64,000 bases of DNA, taken from assembly GCA_018830645.1 (NCBI GenBank), contig JAHJSA010000089.1, forward strand, positions 48,248-112,247, read 5' to 3'. The translations under genes and the position numbers were made by a program. Position 1 is the stretch's first letter. Every line of letters begins with the position of its first letter. Origin of the DNA: Actinomycetota bacterium (GTDB taxonomy: Bacteria > Actinomycetota > Thermoleophilia > RBG-16-64-13). The notes under the pieces are model-generated. The model made no database searches. It had not been told where the DNA came from and saw only the letters and a program-made list of their open reading frames with translations. Below are positions 30,954 to 42,818 of this stretch, in pieces.

Positions 30954-31424
30954 TTACCAGCGGTAGTGCGCGAAGGCCTTGTTAGCCTCAGCCATCCGCA
31001 GGAGGTCTTCCTTCTTCTTCATCGTGACTCCGGTGCGGTTATAGCCATCGAGCAACTCGCCCGCCAGGCGTTCCGCCATGCTCTTCTCACGCCGTTCGCG
31101 GCTATGCGTGATCAACCAACGCACCGCCAACGTATACGAGCGGCGGGTGCTCACTTCCACAGGTACTTGGTAGTTCGCGCCCCCGACCCTGCGAGACTTG
31201 ACCTCGAGCGCGGGCCTCACGTTCTCGACTGCTTCCTTCAGCACCGCGATGGGCTCCTGCCCGGTGCGCTCGCGCATGATGTCGAGGGAGCGGTAGACGA
31301 TAGCTTCCGCCGTCGACTTCTTGCCGTCGCGCATGAGACGGTTGGTGATCTGCGTGACCAAACGGTTCCGGTACACGGGGTCGGGCGTGATCTCCCGCTT
31401 CTGTGACTTGATCCTACGAGCCAT
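30954..31424 (-). CDS. rpsG: 30S ribosomal protein S7 (uS7)
   Basis: 156 residues; nucleates head assembly. [20 protein letters not shown], then [20 protein letters not shown] and the tail [10 protein letters not shown]. Follows rpsL in the str cluster. Confidence 0.98.
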   Translation of the reverse strand: MARRIKSQKREITPDPVYRNRLVTQITNRLMRDGKKSTAEAIVYRSLDIMRERTGQEPIAVLKEAVENVRPALEVKSRRVGGANYQVPVEVSTRRSYTLAVRWLITHSRERREKSMAERLAGELLDGYNRTGVTMKKKEDLLRMAEANKAFAHYRW

Positions 31425-31443
31425 CTACAGCCGCCTTCCTGGC

Positions 31444-31815
31444 CTACTTAGGCGCCTTGACGCCGTACTTGGAGCGGCTCTGCTTACGACTAGCCACGCC
31501 AGCGGTGTCAAGGGCCGCACGGATTACTTTGTAGCGCACGCCCGGAAGGTCTTTCACCCGGCCGCCCCGGATGAGCACCACGGAGTGCTCCTGCAGGTTG
31601 TGCCCGATACCGGGGATGTAGGCGGTGACCTCCATCCCGTTGGTGAGACGAACACGGGCCACCTTCCGCAGAGCCGAGTTCGGCTTCTTGGGAGTGGTGG
31701 TGTAGACACGGGTGCATACACCCCGCTTCTGCGGAGCACCCTTGAGAGCCGGGGTCTTGGTCTTCTTGACCAACTCGACCCGACCCTTCCTTATCAGCTG
31801 ATTAATCGTCGGCAC
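31444..31815 (-). CDS. rpsL: 30S ribosomal protein S12 (uS12)
   Basis: 123 residues from GTG 31815 (GAGGAG five bases upstream). [12 protein letters not shown] at the start, [19 protein letters not shown] containing the wild-type lysine at the streptomycin-sensitive site, and [16 protein letters not shown]. The frame stays open upstream to 31974 but that part is not S12-like. Confidence 0.98.
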   Translation of the reverse strand: MPTINQLIRKGRVELVKKTKTPALKGAPQKRGVCTRVYTTTPKKPNSALRKVARVRLTNGMEVTAYIPGIGHNLQEHSVVLIRGGRVKDLPGVRYKVIRAALDTAGVASRKQSRSKYGVKAPK

Positions 31816-31945
31816 GAACACTCCTCGATCACATACTGGTTGTTTCCCGCCGGAATACCATCTAGACCGGAGGGCACGAAACGTGCCGGAACCAGCCGCG
31901 GCGGCGAAGTATAGCAAAGGCCTTGGTGACCTACAAGCGACTTCA

Positions 31946-34900
31946 TCAGTCCTCTTGAGCCTGTTCCGGCACACCGGTCTCGGCCGTCTCGTCGATACTC
32001 TGCGCCGCGTCGCGGCCGATCACCACGACCTCGTCATCCTTGAGGGTGAGGCCTCGATCGGCCAGCCGGTTGCGCACCTCCTCCAGACTCTTCTGTCCGA
32101 AGCCGGAGATGGCGAGGAGCGACTCGGGCGTGGATTCGACCAGATTGCTGAGAGACTCGAGGCCCTGACCCGTGAGGATGGAGTGGACGTAGGTGGGCAG
32201 ATCGAGTTCGTCCACCGAACCGTGCGCCCACTCTTCGTCTCTGGCGCCACTCTTGCCGGCGAGCATAGCAAGTGCCTGCTCGGGCGTGAGCGTGCCCTGG
32301 GGGAACCCATCGCCGTCGTCGTCGAGGTCGCCGAAGAACCCGGCCATGTCGGCGCCGAAGCTCCGCACAGGACTGACGTCGATGTTGCGGTACTGGCGAA
32401 GACCGGTGGCCGCGGGGATCAGCTTGCCGATGATCACGTTCTCCTTCAAGCCGCGCAGGTAGTCGATCTTGCCCTCGAGCGCAGCGTCGGTGAGCACCTT
32501 CGTGGTCTCCTGGAACGAGGCGGCCGAGAGGAAGCTCTCCGTGGCCAACGAGGCCTTGGTGATACCCATGATCATCACTTCGTGGGTGGCCGGCTCGCCG
32601 CCGGCTTCGATCTCTTCGTTGTGCCGTTCGAAGGTCATCTTGTCGACGGTCTGGCCGGGCAGCAGCGTGGTGTCGCCGGGCGACTCCACGCGCACGCGCT
32701 TGGTCATCTGACGCACGATGAGCTCGATGTGCTTGTCGCTGATCTCCACGCCCTGGCTCTTGTAGACCTTCTGCACCTCGCCCACCAGATACTGGGCAGT
32801 GCCGAGGATGCCGCGGTGCTTCAACAGATCGCCCGGATTGAGCGGACCCTGATGCAGCTGGTCACCCGCCCGCACTCGATCGCCCTGCTTCACAGTAAGC
32901 TGCATGCGCCGGCTCACGCCGTATGAAGCCACCTCGGTCTCGAGGTCGTCGAGGATGCGGAGCTTGCGGGGGTTCGCCGGATCGTCGAGGTCGACGAAGT
33001 ACTCGCGCTCTGGGTCGAGTTCGGCGTCGACGATGCGGGCCTGCCCTTTCGGCTTGCGCGCTTCGAAGAGCTCGACCACCCTGGGGAGACCGTGCGTGAT
33101 GTCGGCGCCGGCGACACCACCGGTATGGAACGTACGCATGGTGAGCTGGGTGCCCGGCTCGCCGATGGACTGGGCCGCCACGTGACCCACGGCTTCCCCG
33201 ATCGCTGCGAGCTCGTTGCTGGCCAGCGAGCGGCCGTAGCAACGCTGACAGACGCCGAATGCGCTCTCGCACACGAGCACCGAACGTACCCTCAAGAGCA
33301 ACGCGTCGGCATCCGCGGCCATGAACGTGGTACCGAGCTTACGAAGCGCCGTCTTGGTGATCGGCTCGTTACGCTCGAACAGCACCTCGCCGGTCTCGGG
33401 ATGCGCGACTGTGTCCCCGAACAGACGGCCGAGCAGGTGATCGGTCCTTCCGTCGCGGCGGTACTGTGTCTCGATAGACTCGGCGGTGCCACAGTCGACC
33501 TCGCGGATGACCACGTCTTGTGCAACGTCGACGAGACGTCTGGTGAGATAGCCCGAGTCGGCGGTGCGCAGAGCGGTGTCGGCCAAGCCCTTGCGAGCAC
33601 CGTGCGTCGAGATGAAGTACTCGAGCACCGAGAGCCCTTCCATGAAGTTCGACTTGATGGGCCGCTCGATGATCTCACCCTTCGGATTGGCCATCAGGCC
33701 GCGCATGCCGGCCAGCTGCCGGATCTGCTTGAAGGAGCCCCGAGCACCCGAGTTGGCCATCATGTACACGGGGTTCAAGCGCCGGAAGTTCTTCTCCATC
33801 GCGGCAGCGACCGTGTCGGTGGCCTCGGTCCAGAGTTCGGTGACCTTCTCGCGTCGCTCCGACTCGGTGAGGTTGCCGCGCATGTACTCGCGCTGGATGC
33901 GCGCGACCCTCTCCTCGTACTGCTGGAGGATCTCCTCTTTCTCCGGAGGCACGACGATGTCGTTCTTGGAGATGGTGACCCCTGCAATGGTAGCGTACTG
34001 AAAACCGAGGTCTTTGAGCACGTCGAGTAGACGGGCCACGACTGTGGCGCCGAAGCTCTCGACGAGGTCGGCGACGAAGTCGGTCATCACCTTCTTGGTG
34101 ACCACGTGGTTGCGGTACTCGTACTCGAGTCGCCGCGGAGGCTCGCCGTCTGGACCCTCTTGGTACCAACTCTCTCCGAAGTACGCGGAAAGGGACGCCG
34201 ATACCGCCGAGTTGAACAGGGCTCGGCCCACCGTCGTCAGCACCCTGCCGCCCTCCCAACGAAAGAGGATCGGATCCTGCAGTCCCACGACCTTCGTGGC
34301 GAACGCGTGCTCGAGGCCGGCCACATCGGCGAACGCGCGCGGGTGGGGGACGAAGGCCTTCAGCGCCTCGAGGTCGGTGATGTCCACCTCATCGAGGTCG
34401 AGTCGGCCGTCGGCGGGTTCGAAGTAGGTCATGTAGTAGCAGCCGAGGATCATGTCCTGACTGGGCACCGCGATCGGCTTGCCGCTCGCCGGCGAGAGGA
34501 TGTTGTTCGACGACAGCATGAGGATGCGTGCCTCGGCCTGCGCCTCCACGGAGAGCGGCAGGTGCACAGCCATCTGGTCTCCGTCGAAGTCGGCGTTGAA
34601 GGCCGTGCAGACGAGAGGATGCAGCTGGATGGCCTTGCCCTCGATGAGCACGGGCTCGAAGGCCTGGATGCCCAGACGGTGAAGCGTGGGCGCCCGGTTC
34701 AGAAGGACCGGATGCTCCGAGATCACCTCTTCGAGGATGTCCCACACCTCGGGGCTCTCGCTCTCGACGATCTTCTTTGCCGCCTTGATGTTCTGCACCT
34801 GACGGTGCTCGACCAGGCGGCTCATCACGAAGGGTTTGAAGAGCTCCAAGGCCATGGTCTTCGGGATGCCGGCCTGATGAAGCTTGAGCTCCGGCCCGGC

Positions 34901-36280
34901 CACGATCACCGAACGGCCCGAGTAGTCCACGCGCTTGCCAAGCAGGTTCTGACGGAAGCGACCCTGCTTGCCCTTCAGCATGTCTGAGAGCGACTTCAAC
35001 GGCCGGTTGCCCGGGCCGGTGACGGGACGACCGCGGCGGCCGTTGTCGAACAGCGCGTCGACGGCCTCCTGCAGCATGCGCTTCTCGTTGTTCACGATGA
35101 TCTCGGGCGCACCGAGGTCGAGCAGGCGCTTGAGGCGGTTGTTCCGGTTGATCACGCGGCGATACAGGTCGTTCAAGTCGCTGGTGGCAAAACGGCCGCC
35201 GTCCAGCTGCACCATGGGGCGGAGCTCCGGGGGTATCACGGGCACCGACTCCAAAATCATCCACTCCGGCCGGTTCTCCGACCGCAGGAAGCCCTCGGCG
35301 ACCTTGAGGCGCTTGACCGCGCGACTCTGCCGCTGACCCTTACTGGTCTTGATGACCTCACGGAGCGATGTGGCTTCCTCGCGCAGGTCGACGGCGCGGA
35401 GTAACTCCCGGATGGCCTCGGCGCCCATGCCTCCCCGGAAGTAGACTCCGTACCCGAAGGGGCTGCCGAACTTCTCTTTCAGATCGCGGAAGAAGGTCTC
35501 ATCGGTGATGATCTCGCCCTTCTCCAGGCTGCGGAAGGCCGCCCACATCTCGCGCAGGCGCTCCGCGGACTCCTCGGTATAGCGATCGTTCTCACGCAAC
35601 GCCGACTCGGCGAACTCGCGCAACTCGGCCGTGCGTTTCGTGACCTCTTTCGCGCTCCAGTCCTCGAGCGGCACCTCGTCGAGGCCGAGCGCGGCCTCGT
35701 CCTCCTCGTCGGGGGTGGAGTTCCCCATGAGCACGCTCACCCGCTTGTCGCGCTCGGCCATATACTTGACCTTGCGCTCGTCGCGAAGGGTGAACAGGTT
35801 GTCGATGTCAGCCTGTACCAGCTCTTCGAGCTTCTCTTTGTCCGCCTCACGCTTCTCCTCATCGACGAAGGTGACGATCGAAGCTGAGAAGTAGAGCACG
35901 CGCTCAAGACGCTTGGGCGAGATATCCAGCAGGTAGCCCATGCGGCTCGGCACACCCTTGAAGTACCAGATGTGCGACACCGGCGTGGCCAAGTCGATAT
36001 GGCCCATGCGCTCGCGACGCACCTTGGCGCGGGTGACTTCAACGCCGCAGCGCTCGCAGATGATGCCCTTGTAGCGCACGCGCTTGTACTTGCCGCAGTA
36101 GCACTCCCAGTCCTTCGTGGGACCGAAGATGCGCTCGCAGAACAGGCCGTCTTTCTCGGGCTTGAGCGTGCGATAGTTGATCGTCTCCGGCTTGAGCACC
36201 TCACCCGACGACCACGCCCGGATCTGCTCCGGTGACGCCAGGCCGATCTTGATGGCGTCGAATTCGTTGATGTCGATCAC
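31946..36280 (-). CDS. rpoC: RNA polymerase beta' subunit
   Basis: 1444 residues. Zinc-finger 1 ligands Cys60, Cys62, Cys75 and Cys78 are present, the catalytic Mg loop is [12 protein letters not shown], and the bridge-helix/trigger-loop half holds [20 protein letters not shown]. The C-terminal ~60 residues are acidic and end in a helix-hairpin-helix-like repeat ([19 protein letters not shown]) similar in pattern to the alpha CTD. GTG 36280 follows the rpoB stop by 9 bp with AGGAGG. Confidence 0.98.
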   Translation of the reverse strand: MIDINEFDAIKIGLASPEQIRAWSSGEVLKPETINYRTLKPEKDGLFCERIFGPTKDWECYCGKYKRVRYKGIICERCGVEVTRAKVRRERMGHIDLATPVSHIWYFKGVPSRMGYLLDISPKRLERVLYFSASIVTFVDEEKREADKEKLEELVQADIDNLFTLRDERKVKYMAERDKRVSVLMGNSTPDEEDEAALGLDEVPLEDWSAKEVTKRTAELREFAESALRENDRYTEESAERLREMWAAFRSLEKGEIITDETFFRDLKEKFGSPFGYGVYFRGGMGAEAIRELLRAVDLREEATSLREVIKTSKGQRQSRAVKRLKVAEGFLRSENRPEWMILESVPVIPPELRPMVQLDGGRFATSDLNDLYRRVINRNNRLKRLLDLGAPEIIVNNEKRMLQEAVDALFDNGRRGRPVTGPGNRPLKSLSDMLKGKQGRFRQNLLGKRVDYSGRSVIVAGPELKLHQAGIPKTMALELFKPFVMSRLVEHRQVQNIKAAKKIVESESPEVWDILEEVISEHPVLLNRAPTLHRLGIQAFEPVLIEGKAIQLHPLVCTAFNADFDGDQMAVHLPLSVEAQAEARILMLSSNNILSPASGKPIAVPSQDMILGCYYMTYFEPADGRLDLDEVDITDLEALKAFVPHPRAFADVAGLEHAFATKVVGLQDPILFRWEGGRVLTTVGRALFNSAVSASLSAYFGESWYQEGPDGEPPRRLEYEYRNHVVTKKVMTDFVADLVESFGATVVARLLDVLKDLGFQYATIAGVTISKNDIVVPPEKEEILQQYEERVARIQREYMRGNLTESERREKVTELWTEATDTVAAAMEKNFRRLNPVYMMANSGARGSFKQIRQLAGMRGLMANPKGEIIERPIKSNFMEGLSVLEYFISTHGARKGLADTALRTADSGYLTRRLVDVAQDVVIREVDCGTAESIETQYRRDGRTDHLLGRLFGDTVAHPETGEVLFERNEPITKTALRKLGTTFMAADADALLLRVRSVLVCESAFGVCQRCYGRSLASNELAAIGEAVGHVAAQSIGEPGTQLTMRTFHTGGVAGADITHGLPRVVELFEARKPKGQARIVDAELDPEREYFVDLDDPANPRKLRILDDLETEVASYGVSRRMQLTVKQGDRVRAGDQLHQGPLNPGDLLKHRGILGTAQYLVGEVQKVYKSQGVEISDKHIELIVRQMTKRVRVESPGDTTLLPGQTVDKMTFERHNEEIEAGGEPATHEVMIMGITKASLATESFLSAASFQETTKVLTDAALEGKIDYLRGLKENVIIGKLIPAATGLRQYRNIDVSPVRSFGADMAGFFGDLDDDGDGFPQGTLTPEQALAMLAGKSGARDEEWAHGSVDELDLPTYVHSILTGQGLESLSNLVESTPESLLAISGFGQKSLEEVRNRLADRGLTLKDDEVVVIGRDAAQSIDETAETGVPEQAQED

Positions 36281-36289
36281 CAGGGCCTC

Positions 36290-39200
36290 CTATTCCTCGT
36301 CGTCGGCCACGGGAATGCCGAGACCCTCATCTTCGATCGGTTCGCCATCATCCAAATCCACCTTGAGAGCGGCGACGATCTCGTTCTCGTCGATCTCGAA
36401 GTCATCGTCGTCATCGTCGTCATCGTCGTAGGCGGCGTCGGTACGATTACTCACGAGCACTGCCTGGGCCTCGGCGGCGCGCTCCTCGGCGCGACGGCGC
36501 GCTCCCAGATCGATCCCGAGCTCCTCGGCCGCCCGCAACAGATCGTCCTCCTCATCGGAGACCTCGAGGTGGCCGCCTTCCTCGCTGATCACGTTCACAT
36601 CGAGCCCGAGGGACTGCATCTCCTTCAGAAGCACCTTGAACGACTCGGGGATACCCGGGCGTGCGATGTTCTCGCCCTTCACGATGGCCTCGTAGGCCTT
36701 CACCCGGCCGATCGTGTCATCGGACTTGATGGTGAGCATCTCTTGGAGCGTATAGGCGGCGCCGTAAGCTTCGAGCGCCCACACCTCCATCTCGCCGAAG
36801 CGCTGACCCCCGAACTGCGCCTTGCCGCCCAACGGCTGCTGGGTAACCAGGCTGTAGGGGCCGGTGGAGCGAGCGTGGATCTTGTCGTCGACCAAGTGGT
36901 GCAGCTTCAAGATGTACATGTAGCCCACCGTGACCGTCTGGTCGTAGGGCTCGCCGGTGCGGCCGCTGAAGAGCCGCACCTTGCCGCTCACGTGGGTGCC
37001 CGCGGCGCGGGACAGGTCGATGCGCATCTCGACCCCGCAGTCCTCGTGCGCGAGTGCCCACCCGAGCAGGGCGAGGTCCACGTGCACCTGCGAGGCACCG
37101 TCGAAGGCCGGTGAAGCCACCGGCATGGGCGCATTCACGGCCCCCTTATCGACGATCTTGTAGTACTTGCGCACCAGGTCGAGCTGTTCTGCATGCGTAA
37201 GGTCGCTCGAGCCGGCATCGTCCTCGTCCATCGGCGTCGCGTTGCGCTCGAGGGTGTAGAAGCCGCGCTTGGCGGCCCAACCCAGGTGAGTCTCGAGCAC
37301 CTGGCCCACGTTCATCCGCGAGGGGACGCCAAGCGGGTTCAGGATGATGTCGACCGGGGAGCCGTCTTCCATGAAAGGCATGTCTTCTTCGGGCACTATC
37401 TTCGAGATCACGCCCTTGTTGCCGTGACGTCCGGCGAGCTTGTCGCCCTCGGCGATCTTGCGCTTCTTGGCCACGTATACCCTCACGAGGCGATTGACGC
37501 CCGGTGAGAGGTCGTCGCCGTTCTCACGCGAGAACTGTTTGACGTCGATCACCACGCCGCGCTCGCCGTGCGGCACTTTGAGCGAGGTGTCGCGCACCTC
37601 GCGGGCTTTCTCTTTGAAGATAGCGCGGATGAGCTTCTCTTCCGCCGTGAGTTCGGTCTCACCCTTCGGGGTGATCTTGCCCACCAGGAGGTCGCCCGAA
37701 ATCACCTCGGCGCCGACGCGCACGATGCCGTCTTCGTCGAGATCGGCCAGCGACTCCTCGGAACGGTTGGGGATGTCGCGGGTGATCTCCTCGTCGCCCA
37801 GCTTCGTGGAGCGGGCTTCCACCTCGTACTCCTCGATGTGGATCGAGGTGAGGACGTCGTCCTTGACGAGGCGCTCGCTGATGACGATCGAGTCCTCGAA
37901 GTTGTAGCCCTCCCAGCTCATGAACGCCACGAGGAGGTTGCGGCCCAAGGCGAGTTCGCCCTGGCTCGTGGAGGCACCGTCGGCCAGAGGATGACCCTCG
38001 GCCACGTCCATGCCCACATCCACCAGGGGCTTCTGATGGATCAGCGTACCTTGGTTAGAGCGTGTGAACTTGAGGAGTCGATACTTGTCGAGTTCTCCGG
38101 TCTCCGATTCGACCAGAATGCGGTCTGCCGAGACACCCTTCACCCGCCCGGCGCGCCGGGCGACCACCACGTCACCGGTATCGACGGCGGCTCGATACTC
38201 CATGCCGGTGCCCACAAGAGGAGCCTCCGACACCATCACCGGCACCGCCTGACGCTGCATGTTGGAACCCATCAGAGCCCGGTTGGCGTCGTTGTGTTCC
38301 AGGAAGGGGATGAGAGCCGTCGCCACCGACACGATCTGCTGCGGCGAGACGTCCATGTAGTGCACGTCGGCGGCTATGGTACTGACGTACTCCCCACCGG
38401 GTGAGCGGGCCATGACCGTGTCGTTGACGAACTCCCTGCTCTTCGGATCGTATGGCGCGCTGGCCTGGGCGATAGTGAGCTGACGCTCTTCGTATGCCGT
38501 GAGCCAGTCGATGTCGTCGGTGACCTTGCCGCCTACCACTCGACGGTACGGAGTCTGGATGAACCCGAACTCGTTGATCTTGGCGTACGCCGCGAGAGAG
38601 CCGATGAGGCCGATGTTCGGACCTTCGGGAGTCTCGATCGGGCACATGCGCCCGTAGTGGGTCGGGTGGACGTCGCGCACCTCGATGGGCGCCCGCTCCC
38701 TGGTAAGGCCACCCGCGCCGAGGGCGGAGAGCCTCCGGCGGTGGGTGAGGCCGGCCAGAGAGTTGGTCTGGTCCATGAACTGCGAGAGCTGCGAACTCCC
38801 GAAGAACTCCTTGAGCGCCGCCACCACCGGCCGGATGTTGATGATGGTCTGCGGCGTGATCGTGTCGGGGTCTTCGGTGGTCATGCGCTCTCTGACGACG
38901 CGCTCCATGCGCGAAAGGCCGATGCGGAAGGCCTCCTGCACGAGCTCGCCCACAGTGCGCAGGCGACGGTTCCCGAAGTCCTCGTATTCGTCAAGGCGAT
39001 GGGCGACGTCCTCCCACTCCAGGTTCGTGGCGGTCTCAGCCAGGTCGCGGGATTCGCTCCAGAACTCCTCCGCCCCTTCGGGTGCCTTCTTGGCAGCCTC
39101 GAGCGGCACCGTGACGAGTTCCTTCACCAGAGCCACGATGTCGGTCTTCGTGAGGGTGCGTATGTCGCCTACCTCGAGAGCGAGGCGGGAGTTGACCTTG

Positions 39201-40054
39201 TGGCGCCCGACCTTGGAGAGGTCGTAGCGCTTGGGGTCGAAGCACGTGTTCCGTAGCAGGGTGCGACTCGCCTCGAGCGTGGGAGGCTCCCCCGGACGCT
39301 GCTTCTTGAAGAGCTCGACGAGCGCCTCTTCGACGGAGCGGACCGTGTCCTTCTCCAACGTGTTCCTCATGAACATGTTGTTGTCGAACAGGGCCAGGAT
39401 CTCCTCGTCGCTGCCGGTGGTGAGGTAGCCCTCCGGATCTCCCGACTCCGAGTTCTGGATGCCCGCCAGGGCACGCAGGAACACCGTCGCCAGGAGTTTC
39501 CGCTTGCGATCGATACGCACGTTGACCGTGCCGCGCTTGTCGATCTCGAACTCGAGCCACGAGCCGCGTGACGGCATGAGATTGGCGACCAACATCTGCG
39601 TCTGCTTGTTGCTGTCTTTCGGCTGCTGGACGTACGCGCCGGGCGAACGGACGAGCTGTGTCACGATTACGCGCTCGGTGCCGTTGATGATGAACGTACC
39701 TTGCTCGGTCATCATAGGGAAGTCGCCCATGAATACCTGCTGTTCCCGGATCTCCCCGGTGTCACGGTTCACGAAGGCCACCGTGATGAACAGGGGCGCC
39801 GAGTACGTCTGATCCTTGTCGCGGCACTCGTCCAGAGAGACGGACGGCTCCCGGAACTCGTATTCGCCGAACTCCACCGCGAACTTACCAGTGTAGTCCT
39901 CGATGGGGTTGATGTCCTCGATGGTCTCGCGAAGACCCTGCTCGGTGAACCATTGGAAGGAGTTCAGCTGTATCGCTATGAGTTCTGGTACATCGAGGAT
40001 AGTGGGCAGTTTCGAGAAAGACTTACGCGGCTTGGGAGTCGTGCTGAGGCTCAA
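36290..40054 (-). CDS. rpoB: RNA polymerase beta subunit
   Basis: 1254 residues. The rifampicin region is wild-type-like: [20 protein letters not shown] and [19 protein letters not shown]-type region ([12 protein letters not shown]), [11 protein letters not shown] and the C-terminal clamp segment [17 protein letters not shown] are present. After the usual end comes a ~50-residue acidic tail with nine consecutive aspartates (1210-1218). TTG start at 40054 with GAGGAG ~9 bases upstream. Confidence 0.98.
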   Translation of the reverse strand: MSLSTTPKPRKSFSKLPTILDVPELIAIQLNSFQWFTEQGLRETIEDINPIEDYTGKFAVEFGEYEFREPSVSLDECRDKDQTYSAPLFITVAFVNRDTGEIREQQVFMGDFPMMTEQGTFIINGTERVIVTQLVRSPGAYVQQPKDSNKQTQMLVANLMPSRGSWLEFEIDKRGTVNVRIDRKRKLLATVFLRALAGIQNSESGDPEGYLTTGSDEEILALFDNNMFMRNTLEKDTVRSVEEALVELFKKQRPGEPPTLEASRTLLRNTCFDPKRYDLSKVGRHKVNSRLALEVGDIRTLTKTDIVALVKELVTVPLEAAKKAPEGAEEFWSESRDLAETATNLEWEDVAHRLDEYEDFGNRRLRTVGELVQEAFRIGLSRMERVVRERMTTEDPDTITPQTIINIRPVVAALKEFFGSSQLSQFMDQTNSLAGLTHRRRLSALGAGGLTRERAPIEVRDVHPTHYGRMCPIETPEGPNIGLIGSLAAYAKINEFGFIQTPYRRVVGGKVTDDIDWLTAYEERQLTIAQASAPYDPKSREFVNDTVMARSPGGEYVSTIAADVHYMDVSPQQIVSVATALIPFLEHNDANRALMGSNMQRQAVPVMVSEAPLVGTGMEYRAAVDTGDVVVARRAGRVKGVSADRILVESETGELDKYRLLKFTRSNQGTLIHQKPLVDVGMDVAEGHPLADGASTSQGELALGRNLLVAFMSWEGYNFEDSIVISERLVKDDVLTSIHIEEYEVEARSTKLGDEEITRDIPNRSEESLADLDEDGIVRVGAEVISGDLLVGKITPKGETELTAEEKLIRAIFKEKAREVRDTSLKVPHGERGVVIDVKQFSRENGDDLSPGVNRLVRVYVAKKRKIAEGDKLAGRHGNKGVISKIVPEEDMPFMEDGSPVDIILNPLGVPSRMNVGQVLETHLGWAAKRGFYTLERNATPMDEDDAGSSDLTHAEQLDLVRKYYKIVDKGAVNAPMPVASPAFDGASQVHVDLALLGWALAHEDCGVEMRIDLSRAAGTHVSGKVRLFSGRTGEPYDQTVTVGYMYILKLHHLVDDKIHARSTGPYSLVTQQPLGGKAQFGGQRFGEMEVWALEAYGAAYTLQEMLTIKSDDTIGRVKAYEAIVKGENIARPGIPESFKVLLKEMQSLGLDVNVISEEGGHLEVSDEEDDLLRAAEELGIDLGARRRAEERAAEAQAVLVSNRTDAAYDDDDDDDDDFEIDENEIVAALKVDLDDGEPIEDEGLGIPVADDEE
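36401..36427. repeat. 9-bp tandem repeat (3 copies) encoding rpoB poly-Asp
   Basis: GTCATCGTC three times, read on the minus strand as nine Asp codons in the C-terminal tail of beta. A frame-preserving slippage-prone tract in an essential gene. Confidence 0.9.
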
Positions 40055-40145
40055 GCTTGCTCACTCCTCACAACAAGTAGGCAGGACGAAATGGCTAAAA
40101 GCGTAAACTTGAATGCTATCATGCCGTCGCAGGCAGAGACAAGCC

Positions 40146-40173
40146 GGAGGGAGCATCCTTCGATGCTCCCTCC
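40146..40173 (-). terminator. rplL-rpoB intergenic hairpin (candidate attenuator)
   Basis: Perfect 11-bp stem (40146-40156 with 40163-40173) and a 6-nt loop, beginning 35 bp after the rplL stop. The minus strand continues GGCTTGTCTCTG rather than a U-run, so partial termination or RNase processing is more likely than full stop. The rest of the 154-bp gap contains only a weak promoter-like match. Confidence 0.55.
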
Positions 40174-40208
40174 GAGCTCGCCGGCGTTCCGCATGCGCGG
40201 GGAGATGA

Positions 40209-40577
40209 CTACTTGATCTCGACCACGGCGCCGGCTTCTTCGAGCTGACTCTTGAGCGCTTCGGCCTCGTCCTTGGTGATGCCTTCCTTGACCGCGTTCG
40301 GGGCGCCGTCGACCAGGTCCTTCGCTTCCTTCAGGCCCAGGCCTGTGACCGCACGCACGACTTTGATCACCTGGATCTTCTTGTCGCCGGTCGCGGAAAG
40401 GATAACGTCGAACTCGGTCTGCTCTTCCACTTCCTCAGCTGCCGCGGTCGGGGCGGCGGCGGCGGCCATCGGAGCGGCGGCGGTGACGCCGAACTCCTCC
40501 TCGAGCGCTTTGACCACTTCGGCCAGCTCGAGAACGGTCATCTTCTTGATCTCTTCGATCAGCTCCTGCGGGGTCAT
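40209..40577 (-). CDS. rplL: 50S ribosomal protein L7/L12 (bL12)
   Basis: 122 residues; the multicopy stalk protein that recruits translational GTPases. An N-terminal dimerisation helix ([18 protein letters not shown]), an Ala-rich hinge, and the C-terminal factor-binding domain with [20 protein letters not shown]. Confidence 0.98.
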   Translation of the reverse strand: MTPQELIEEIKKMTVLELAEVVKALEEEFGVTAAAPMAAAAAPTAAAEEVEEQTEFDVILSATGDKKIQVIKVVRAVTGLGLKEAKDLVDGAPNAVKEGITKDEAEALKSQLEEAGAVVEIK

Positions 40578-40649
40578 GTCTCTCCTACCTCCGTACGTTC
40601 AGGTACCCTGCGGGCCCGAGCCCGCACTGCTTTCCTACGACGAGCCGGG

Positions 40650-41171
40650 CTACGCCGCGGCCTTCTGCTCCCTGACCTGGTCGAGCGCGATCACCAAGCC
40701 GCGGATGGGCCCGGTGAGCACGTTGGCCAAGCCATACAGCGGCGCGGCGATGCCGCCGACCACCTTGGCGATGAGCTCTTCGCGACTCGGCAGGGTCGCC
40801 AGCTTCTCGACGTCCTCGCGAGCGAGCAGCCGGCTCTGCAGGTAGCCACCCTTGACCTCGAGCTTCTTCTTCTCCTTGATGAAGCCGAACAGCGCTTTCG
40901 CGGGACCCACGGCATCCTCACCACAATAGGCGATGGCGGTGGGACCGTCGAGCAGCGCATCGAGACCCTCGACGCCCGCGTCGGCAGCCGCGATCCTCGC
41001 GAGCGTGTTCTTCACGACCGTCAGTTCGGCTCCGTTGGCCCTGAGCCGGTTGCGCAACAGGGTGGCTTCGCCCACGGAGAGCCCGCGGAAGTCGACCAGA
41101 TAATAGGCGTCCGTGGAGCGCAGCTTCGCGGCGATCTCCTGTACCGCGGCTACCTTCTCCGGTCTGGCCAT
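40650..41171 (-). CDS. rplJ: 50S ribosomal protein L10 (uL10)
   Basis: 173 residues; stalk base that carries L12 dimers. YLVDFRGLSVGEATLLRNRL, AELTVVKNTLARIA and a C-terminal helical L12-binding part. ATG 41171 with AAGGAGG 8 bases upstream. The long leader carries a terminator right before that site. Confidence 0.98.
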   Translation of the reverse strand: MARPEKVAAVQEIAAKLRSTDAYYLVDFRGLSVGEATLLRNRLRANGAELTVVKNTLARIAAADAGVEGLDALLDGPTAIAYCGEDAVGPAKALFGFIKEKKKLEVKGGYLQSRLLAREDVEKLATLPSREELIAKVVGGIAAPLYGLANVLTGPIRGLVIALDQVREQKAAA

Positions 41172-41353
41172 GCGTCATCCCTCCTTTCCACAATAGAAAA
41201 ACGTCCACCTCCGGAACTGAGGTGGACGCCCAAGATACTCATCGCACGTATGTGACGCACGCGATACCACAGTGTCCCGCCTCGGCTGGCCGACCCTCTG
41301 TTCGGGCCGATTACCCCGCCCAGGTGAGCGGGACCAGCTGTCTCCGGCTTTCG
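41172..41353 (-). promoter_or_regulatory. rplJ leader (candidate L10-type autoregulatory leader)
   Basis: About 180 nt from the predicted start site to the rplJ ATG. It contains a stem ATCGCGTG/CGTGCGAT near 41241-41265, a CCCGC/GCGGG hairpin near 41320-41335 and finally a strong terminator. In many bacteria such leaders bind the L10(L12)n complex to regulate rplJL; here this role is inferred from position and structure only. Confidence 0.55.
41197..41228 (-). terminator. intrinsic terminator/attenuator just before rplJ
   Basis: Arms 41202-41211 and 41219-41228 (CGTCCACCTC/GAGGTGGACG) form a perfect 10-bp stem with a 7-nt loop. On the minus strand it is followed at once by TTTTTCTATT. The rplJ ribosome site starts only ~10 nt downstream, so read-through must be controlled for rplJ to be expressed. 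Confidence 0.85.
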
Positions 41354-41360
41354 ACGCGGA

Positions 41361-41390
41361 AGTATACCCCCAGAGGTCCCGCGCCGACAA
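41361..41390 (-). promoter_or_regulatory. candidate promoter for rplJ-rplL
   Basis: Minus-strand TTGTCG (41390-41385), 18-bp spacer, TATACT (41366-41361), inside the 275-bp rplA-rplJ gap. The -10 is five of six to consensus. Confidence 0.65.
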
Positions 41391-41446
41391 CCCCCGGGCA
41401 GCTCGCGACCTGCAGGCAGTCGCGGCCGACTATCCTCGCGGCAATG

Positions 41447-42223
41447 CTACTCGACGACCTCGGCCGTCACGTCCGCCTCCACCGTCTCGTCCGCGTCAGC
41501 CGTCTCGTCGACTACCTCGTCAGCGACGACGATCTTCGTCTTCGTGGTATCCACGGGCACGCCCGGCCCCATGGTGCTGGCGAAGGTGATGCTGCGCAGG
41601 TACTTGCCCTTGGCAGAGGCGGGCTTGGCGCGCACGAGCTCATCGAGGAACTCGGCGTAGTTCTCCACAAGCTGCGCCTGGTCGAACGACTTCTTGCCGA
41701 TGATCACGTGCACCACGCCCAGCTTGTCGGTGCGATACTCGATCTTACCGGCCTTCATGTCGGCGACCGCCCTGCCCACATCGAACGTGACCGTTCCAGC
41801 CTTGGGGTTCGGCATGAGACCTCGCGGGCCGAGCACGCGGCCAAGCTTGCCGACCACGCCCATCATGTCGGGAGTGGCGATGGCGACGTCGAACTCGAGG
41901 AAGCCCTGCTCCACGCGCGTGGCGAGGTCCTCGGCGCCCACGACATCAGCGCCGGCGGTTTCGGCCTCGGTGGCCTTGTCGCCCTTGGCGAACACCGCGA
42001 CGCGCACGCTCTTGCCGGTGCCGTGCGGGAGCATGATGGTGCCGCGCACCTGCTGATCGGCGTGACGGGGGTTGACGCCGAGCTTCACGTGCACTTCGAC
42101 CGTCTCGTCGAACGTGGCTGCCTGCATACTTTGGATGAGTCGCACCGCCTCACCCACCGAATACACGCGCCCTACCTCGACGGCGCGCTTTGCTTCCTTG
42201 TAGCGCTTGGACTGCTTGCTCAC
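41447..42223 (-). CDS. rplA: 50S ribosomal protein L1 (uL1)
   Basis: 258 residues from GTG 42223, preceded by AGGAGG at 8 bases. L1 stalk protein. [58 protein letters not shown] ~30-residue acidic tail ([17 protein letters not shown]) follows the core. Codons upstream to 42277 are not L1-like. Confidence 0.97.
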   Translation of the reverse strand: MSKQSKRYKEAKRAVEVGRVYSVGEAVRLIQSMQAATFDETVEVHVKLGVNPRHADQQVRGTIMLPHGTGKSVRVAVFAKGDKATEAETAGADVVGAEDLATRVEQGFLEFDVAIATPDMMGVVGKLGRVLGPRGLMPNPKAGTVTFDVGRAVADMKAGKIEYRTDKLGVVHVIIGKKSFDQAQLVENYAEFLDELVRAKPASAKGKYLRSITFASTMGPGVPVDTTKTKIVVADEVVDETADADETVEADVTAEVVE

Positions 42224-42352
42224 TTCGAATTCCTCCTGTGGTGCATGCGGGTCCGTTAGGGACCCTCCCACTCTCATGGCCCCCGTCTTGCCGGGGGTCG
42301 ATATCGGATCCGCTCGACCGGGTCCCTCAGGGGCCTTCCCGTGCGAACGTCT

Positions 42353-42778
42353 CTACTGTTGGACGACGACCCCCATGCTACGCGCGGTGCCGGCCAAGAT
42401 GTTCATGGCGGCTTCCACGTCGTTCGCGTTGAGGTCGGGCAGCTTCACTTCGGCGATCTGCCGCAGTTGATCGCGAGTGATGGTGCCTACCTTCTCGCGC
42501 TTGGGCGAGCCGGAGCCCTTGGGTACACCCGCGGCCTGGCGGATGAGCACCGCGGCCGGGGGGGTCTTCAGCACGAAGGTGAACGACCTATCCTCGTAGA
42601 CCGTGATCTCGACGGGGATGATGGTGCCCACCTTGTCCTGCGTCTGCGCGTTGTACGCCTTGCAGAACTCCATGATGTTGACGCCGTGCTGACCCAGGGC
42701 GGGGCCTACCGGCGGCGCCGGATTCGCCTGACCCGCGGCGATCTGAAGCTTGATGTTCGCTCGAACCTTCTTTGCCAC
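42353..42778 (-). CDS. rplK: 50S ribosomal protein L11 (uL11)
   Basis: 141 residues; GTPase-centre rRNA binder and thiostrepton target. [38 protein letters not shown] and the C-terminal [19 protein letters not shown]. 129 bp before rplA with no obvious internal promoter. Confidence 0.98.
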   Translation of the reverse strand: MAKKVRANIKLQIAAGQANPAPPVGPALGQHGVNIMEFCKAYNAQTQDKVGTIIPVEITVYEDRSFTFVLKTPPAAVLIRQAAGVPKGSGSPKREKVGTITRDQLRQIAEVKLPDLNANDVEAAMNILAGTARSMGVVVQQ

Positions 42779-42818
42779 TGTCTCTCTCCGTGTCCTTCTT
42801 ACGGATCCGCGCGCTGCG

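Noticed and set aside
31816..31974. N-terminal extension of rpsL
   Set aside because: Not S12-like, overlaps the rpoC end; GTG 31815 has a proper GAGGAG site and gives the normal 123-residue length.
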